Source of the DNA: Burkholderiaceae bacterium
GTDB taxonomy: Bacteria > Pseudomonadota > Gammaproteobacteria > Burkholderiales > Burkholderiaceae_C
Reading direction: 5' to 3'
Length of the DNA: 16,404 nucleotides
NCBI GenBank assembly: GCA_030726195.1
Contig: JANREF010000280.1
Location: 1-16,404, forward strand
Notes under the pieces: generated by a model
What the model saw: the letters and a program-made list of their open reading frames with translations, nothing else
Databases searched by the model: none
Told to the model about the DNA's origin: nothing
Shown: positions 16,342 to 16,404 of the stretch, in pieces
Numbering within the stretch: the stretch's first letter is position 1
Layout: each line of letters opens with the position of its first letter
Program-made: the position numbers and the translations under genes

Positions 16342-16367
16342 TTCGACAAATAAGGGGCGGAAGTTAC
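16342..16367 (-). promoter_or_regulatory. Candidate SigF-type autoregulated promoter of the sigma gene
   Basis: On the minus strand GTAACT (16367-16362) is followed by exactly 16 nt and then CGAA (16345-16342). This is one mismatch from the form reported for Caulobacter SigF promoters (GTAACC-N16-CGAA). CGAA ends 7 nt before the ATG at 16334. Confidence 0.7.
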
Positions 16368-16390
16368 AGCAAAAAAAGAGTTTTAGAAAT

Positions 16391-16396
16391 GTAACC
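16391..16396 (+). promoter_or_regulatory. Candidate -35 element of a divergent SigF-type promoter leading out of the window
   Basis: A perfect GTAACC on the plus strand, 23 bp from the minus-strand GTAACT. With a 16-nt spacer its CGAA would fall at 16413-16416, just beyond the right edge, so only half of the promoter can be seen. Confidence 0.4.
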
Positions 16397-16404
16397 CAAA
16401 GGTA

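Overview
The window looks like a chromosomal segment of a betaproteobacterium, most likely Burkholderiales, family Comamonadaceae. This rests on moderately high GC, the style of the transporter and regulator proteins, and the abundance of Tct/Bug-type and TRAP binding proteins. I cannot name the genus. I see no insertion sequences, phage genes, tRNA, rRNA or CRISPR arrays.

Layout. (1) Positions 1-1919, minus strand: a flavin amine oxidase gene followed by a ChrR-type cupin gene that runs off the left edge. (2) 2049-4971, minus strand: a complete TRAP carboxylate transporter, dctP-dctQ-dctM. An intrinsic terminator lies just after the binding-protein gene and another after the last gene. (3) 4972-5263: a divergent control region. 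(4) 5264-8379, plus strand: a complete tripartite tricarboxylate transporter, tctC-tctB-tctA. (5) 8440-11635, plus strand: its likely two-component system tctD-tctE, with a second, permease-less TctC-type binding protein starting 2 nt after the kinase gene. (6) 11686-12714, minus strand: a second, permease-less DctP-type binding protein. It is divergent from (7) 12844-15014, plus strand: a DctS/DctR (FixL/FixJ-like) kinase and LuxR-type regulator. (8) 15181-16334, minus strand: an ECF sigma factor and its NrsF (DUF1109) anti-sigma protein. The anti-sigma gene appears to carry a frameshift near its start.

How it works together. Regions 2-7 form one carboxylate acquisition and sensing block with a repeated design. 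Each of the two transporter types (TRAP and TTT) has its own binding protein, its own two-component system, and an extra orphan binding protein of the same family lying beside the two-component genes. I infer that the orphan proteins may act as periplasmic ligand sensors for the kinases. The idea is sharpened by the DctS-like kinase, which seems to lack its N-terminal membrane segment and most of its periplasmic sensor domain.

Region 8 is separate. Directly upstream of the sigma gene is a good match to the Caulobacter SigF promoter form (GTAACC-N16-CGAA), placed so that the mRNA would be leaderless or nearly so. A perfect GTAACC also points out of the right edge, predicting another target gene beyond the window.
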